From Olavius algarvensis associated proteobacterium Delta 3 (GTDB lineage: Bacteria; Desulfobacterota; Desulfobacteria; Desulfobacterales; CAFBRK01): 64,000 bases of DNA. This document shows, in pieces, positions 61,691 through 64,000 of this stretch. Each line of letters starts with the position of its first letter. Position 1 is the stretch's first letter. The stretch spans positions 1 to 64,000 of the forward strand of contig CAFBRK010000015.1 of assembly GCA_903231505.1 (NCBI GenBank), in the 5' to 3' direction. A program made the position numbers and the translations under genes. The notes beneath the pieces were generated by a model. It searched no databases. It worked only from the letters and a program-made list of their open reading frames with translations, and was not told the origin of the DNA.

Positions 61691-63049
61691 TTAATGGCGA
61701 TGTCCCTCCCGGGTCTGGGTATACCGATCCCACTGGGCGGCCAGAGAGCGCGTGGAATCCAGAACCCGCGTGTAGTCCGCCAGCCCTTCTTTGTACTGGA
61801 GCATGGAAATCTCGGTGGAGCGTTTGGCCGCATCGACACTGTTTTTGAGGGCGTCGGCCTCCTGGGCGGAACGGAAAAAACCGGTCATGGCATCCTCCAC
61901 CTCCCGGGCCGCGTTCAATACGGAATTCTGATAACCGGTCAGCGCCTGCTCGAATCTGGCATCTTCCACCCGGACCCGGTTGCGAAGTCTGCCATAGTTG
62001 AAAATCGGCCAGTTGAACGCCGGACCGGCGGCGGCGCTGAATGCCGGATCGGCCAGGCTGGCATTGGCGGCGTTCGTCCCGCTCCATCCCAGGGTGCCGA
62101 ACAGGGAGAAACTCGGCAGCATCTCCCCCCGGGCGATACCGATACGGGCGCCCTGGGCGGCCGCCTGTAGCTCGGCCCGGCGGATGTCCGGCCGTCGACG
62201 CAGCAGTTCGGCCGGCATACCGACGGCCACCTGGGCCGGGATGGTCGGAAGAGAACCGGAATCTCCCAGGATGTGGCTTAAGTCCTCGGGGGGCAGTCCC
62301 AACAGGATCGCCAGGGCGTGCCGTGTCTGGTTCAGGGACAGCAGAAGCTGGGGCACCAGAGCTTCGGTACTGTGTAGGAGTGTTTTGGCCTGCTGCACGT
62401 CCAGCTCGGTCACGGCGCCGAACTTGAAACGTGCTTCGACCATCTGCAGCGACCGCTTCTGGAGCTCGACATTCTGCTGCGCAATATGAATCCGTTCCTC
62501 CAGGGTCCGGATAAGGATATAGGACCGGGCGACTTCGGCGGTGAGTGTGACGAGCACGTCATCGTAGCCGGCGATGCTGGCCAGCAGGTTGGCGTTGGCC
62601 GACTGGATGCCGCGCCTGAATTTGCCCCAGAAATCCAGCTCCCAGGCCACATCGAATCCGGCGGAATACGCGCTGAACGCACCCGGCCCTTCCTGGGTTG
62701 CCCACGCAGCCTCGGCATTGATTTCTTGCTGCTGGGGGTACAATGAGCCGGCGGCGATACCGAGCTGGGCCCTCGCCTCCAAAACGCGTAGGCCGGCGAT
62801 CCGCAGGGAGAGGTTTTGATCGTAGGCCATCCGGACCAGATGATCGAGTATCGGATCTTCAAACACCTCCCACCAGTCTTCGGTGTCGGCAGGAGCCCCG
62901 GAGATAGCGTCGTCTTCACGCTGCAGATAGGCATCGGCGATCGGGGCTTCCGGGGTTTCAAAATCCGGGCCGACCATGGCACAGGCGCTGATCAGGAAGG
63001 AGATCACACAGACTGTGCACGCCAGAACAGTTTTCTTCCAATCCGTCAT
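61691..63049 (-). CDS. NodT/TolC-family outer-membrane efflux lipoprotein, frameshifted near the C-terminus
   Basis: 452 residues. Signal and lipobox VISFLISACAMVGPDF (Cys23) give an outer-membrane lipoprotein. The duplicated OEP domains show DPILDHLVRMAYDQNLSLRIA, AELLRRRPDIRRAELQAAAQ and MLQYKEGLADYTRVLDSTRS. At about 61705 (CCCGGGAGGGAC) the frame is lost and a stop follows (REGHRH). In the +1 frame the conserved end INLIGLYKALGGGWE continues to a stop near 61504. So about 60 residues, including the family's LYKALGGGW, are out of frame. The barrel and most of the tunnel remain. A one-base assembly error is possible. Confidence 0.85.
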   Translation of the reverse strand: MTDWKKTVLACTVCVISFLISACAMVGPDFETPEAPIADAYLQREDDAISGAPADTEDWWEVFEDPILDHLVRMAYDQNLSLRIAGLRVLEARAQLGIAAGSLYPQQQEINAEAAWATQEGPGAFSAYSAGFDVAWELDFWGKFRRGIQSANANLLASIAGYDDVLVTLTAEVARSYILIRTLEERIHIAQQNVELQKRSLQMVEARFKFGAVTELDVQQAKTLLHSTEALVPQLLLSLNQTRHALAILLGLPPEDLSHILGDSGSLPTIPAQVAVGMPAELLRRRPDIRRAELQAAAQGARIGIARGEMLPSFSLFGTLGWSGTNAANASLADPAFSAAAGPAFNWPIFNYGRLRNRVRVEDARFEQALTGYQNSVLNAAREVEDAMTGFFRSAQEADALKNSVDAAKRSTEISMLQYKEGLADYTRVLDSTRSLAAQWDRYTQTREGHRH

Positions 63050-63066
63050 GGGTTCTCGATGAGGTA

Positions 63067-64000
63067 TCAGATAGCGTAATCGGCGCTGCTCTTTGGTTCG
63101 GAATCTTCTTCTATGCCGCTGGAATCCGGATCATCCCCCATCCACGTTTTAAATAGTATGTAGCTCAACGACAGGATCACCGCTCCGATAAAAAGCCCCA
63201 GAAAACCGATCCAGATAAATCCGCCGATGGCACCGAGGAAAATGACCGCCATGGGCACGGCGGCGCCTCTTCCTAAAAAAATCGCTTTTAGCGGGCCGTC
63301 ACCGATGGCAACGACGATCAGATAGACTGTCAGGACCACCAGATAGACTGTCAGGACCACCGCCGGCAGCGTGCTCATGTTCGAAAAGGCGTAAATGATC
63401 ACCCCCAGCACCACCGGGCCGATTCCGATCTGCACGATGGCCAGCACCAGGCTCAGAAACGCCCAGACACCGGCCCCCGGGATTCCCGCGATCCAGAATC
63501 CTAACCCCGCCAGCAGCGCCTGAATTACGGCAACCCCCAAAATCCCTTTAACCACACCCCGGATGGTCTGCTCGGATATGTCCACAAACTCGCTCCCCCG
63601 ATCGCCGACCAACCTGACAAACAGATGTCTTGCCACCTGCCCGCCGCTGTGTGCGGTGGTCATAAGGATGCCGGCGATAATGATGGACACGGCAAACATG
63701 ACCACCCCGAGCACTGTATCCACCGCTGTGGACAACAGCCATTTGACAGCTGCCGTCACCTGGGGCTGGTAGCGCTGGAGGGTGGCCTCCAGATTGACCG
63801 ATGCCTGCTGCCAAACGGTGTACACCGTGCTGCCGATGACCCACCACTCCTTTACCTTTTCAGGCGGTGGAGGGATCTTGAGCTCCTCCTGTTTCAATTT
63901 ATCATTAAGCAGCTGCAGCCCGTCTACACCGGATCCGGCCATCTGGATGCCAGGCAGGATGATCACCAGAAGCGCGGCAATCGTCAGGATCGCGGCAGTC
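63067..64000 (-). CDS. AI-2E family transporter (5' end off window)
   Basis: The frame is open to the right edge, so the N-terminus is missing; the family has about 350-370 residues and 311 are seen. Membrane segments include TAAILTIAALLVIILPGI at the edge and VDTVLGVVMFAVSIIIAGIL. A conserved signature is GVVKGILGVAVIQALLAGLGFWIAGIPGA. The end (FIGAVILSLSYILFKTWM...) is typical. Members export AI-2 or act as Na+/H+ antiporters. A perfect 21-nt tandem duplication (63320-63361) doubles a VVLTVYL heptad within one helix. It is 17 nt upstream of nodT and probably starts that operon. Confidence 0.88.
   Translation of the reverse strand, partial: TAAILTIAALLVIILPGIQMAGSGVDGLQLLNDKLKQEELKIPPPPEKVKEWWVIGSTVYTVWQQASVNLEATLQRYQPQVTAAVKWLLSTAVDTVLGVVMFAVSIIIAGILMTTAHSGGQVARHLFVRLVGDRGSEFVDISEQTIRGVVKGILGVAVIQALLAGLGFWIAGIPGAGVWAFLSLVLAIVQIGIGPVVLGVIIYAFSNMSTLPAVVLTVYLVVLTVYLIVVAIGDGPLKAIFLGRGAAVPMAVIFLGAIGGFIWIGFLGLFIGAVILSLSYILFKTWMGDDPDSSGIEEDSEPKSSADYAI

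Overview
The window looks like the chromosome of a Gram-negative, GC-rich bacterium, most likely a sulfate-reducer-like member of Desulfobacterota (order Desulfobacterales or close). That placement is inference. It rests on the dnaG-rpoD-tRNA-nif3-zinc-ribbon-rnpB block, FolE2 in place of FolE, a short pyruvoyl phosphatidylserine decarboxylase, a YcaO-TPR protein, and small uncharacterised proteins of a kind I associate with that group. Outer-membrane proteins (TpsB, NodT) show a double membrane. Most of the window is core genome. I see no phage, no intact insertion sequence and no CRISPR array.

Layout. 1-4050: two-partner secretion pair (TpsB with an SH3 domain, then a TpsA exoprotein running off the left edge). 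4739-8958: LOG-like protein, ispD, an HPr-domain protein, rnpB and a zinc-ribbon gene split by a frameshift. 9035-16487: nif3, tRNA(CAU), rpoD, dnaG, then hisA, a lipoprotein and hisB. 16814-22982: tRNA-Ala, YcaO-TPR, cysQ, then a ParA ATPase beside a dynamin-like GTPase. 23416-28022: small Cys-rich protein, algH, glycerate kinase, dtd and dacB. 28160-36164, all on the minus strand: folE2, TtcA-like, rpoZ, greA, leuB, psd, tsaB, lon. 36508-39427: prepilin peptidase, a phosphoesterase and a Ser/Thr kinase. 39440-45882: threonine ammonia-lyase, carbamate kinase and a cDPG-synthetase-like GTPase, divergent from an amino-acid ABC importer with no ATPase gene. 46629-51176: an HD/PDE plus alpha/beta-hydrolase fusion, a Tat-exported M15 peptidase, a cyclic-nucleotide-binding protein with an Sm-like tail, and a lysophospholipase-like hydrolase. 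51958-58220: small conserved protein, M29 aminopeptidase, membrane protein, BCCT transporter with an unannotated 40-residue membrane peptide, and a membrane GDPD. 58249-64000: LCIB-type carbonic anhydrase, DUF2955/HlyD/NodT efflux set, AI-2E family permease.

The least explained structure lies between the genes. One element makes two short hairpins and sits 16-20 nt upstream of the start codons of rpoZ, psd and lon; further copies lie elsewhere. Several gaps hold arrays of degenerate 8-nt units (GGATTCAA type, CAAACCGG type). Four of these gaps have facing arrays in inverted orientation around about 80-420 bp, and arrays often begin at a stop codon. A large imperfect palindrome overlaps the algH stop codon. 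Two reading-frame breaks (zinc-ribbon gene, nodT) are either real mutations or assembly errors.
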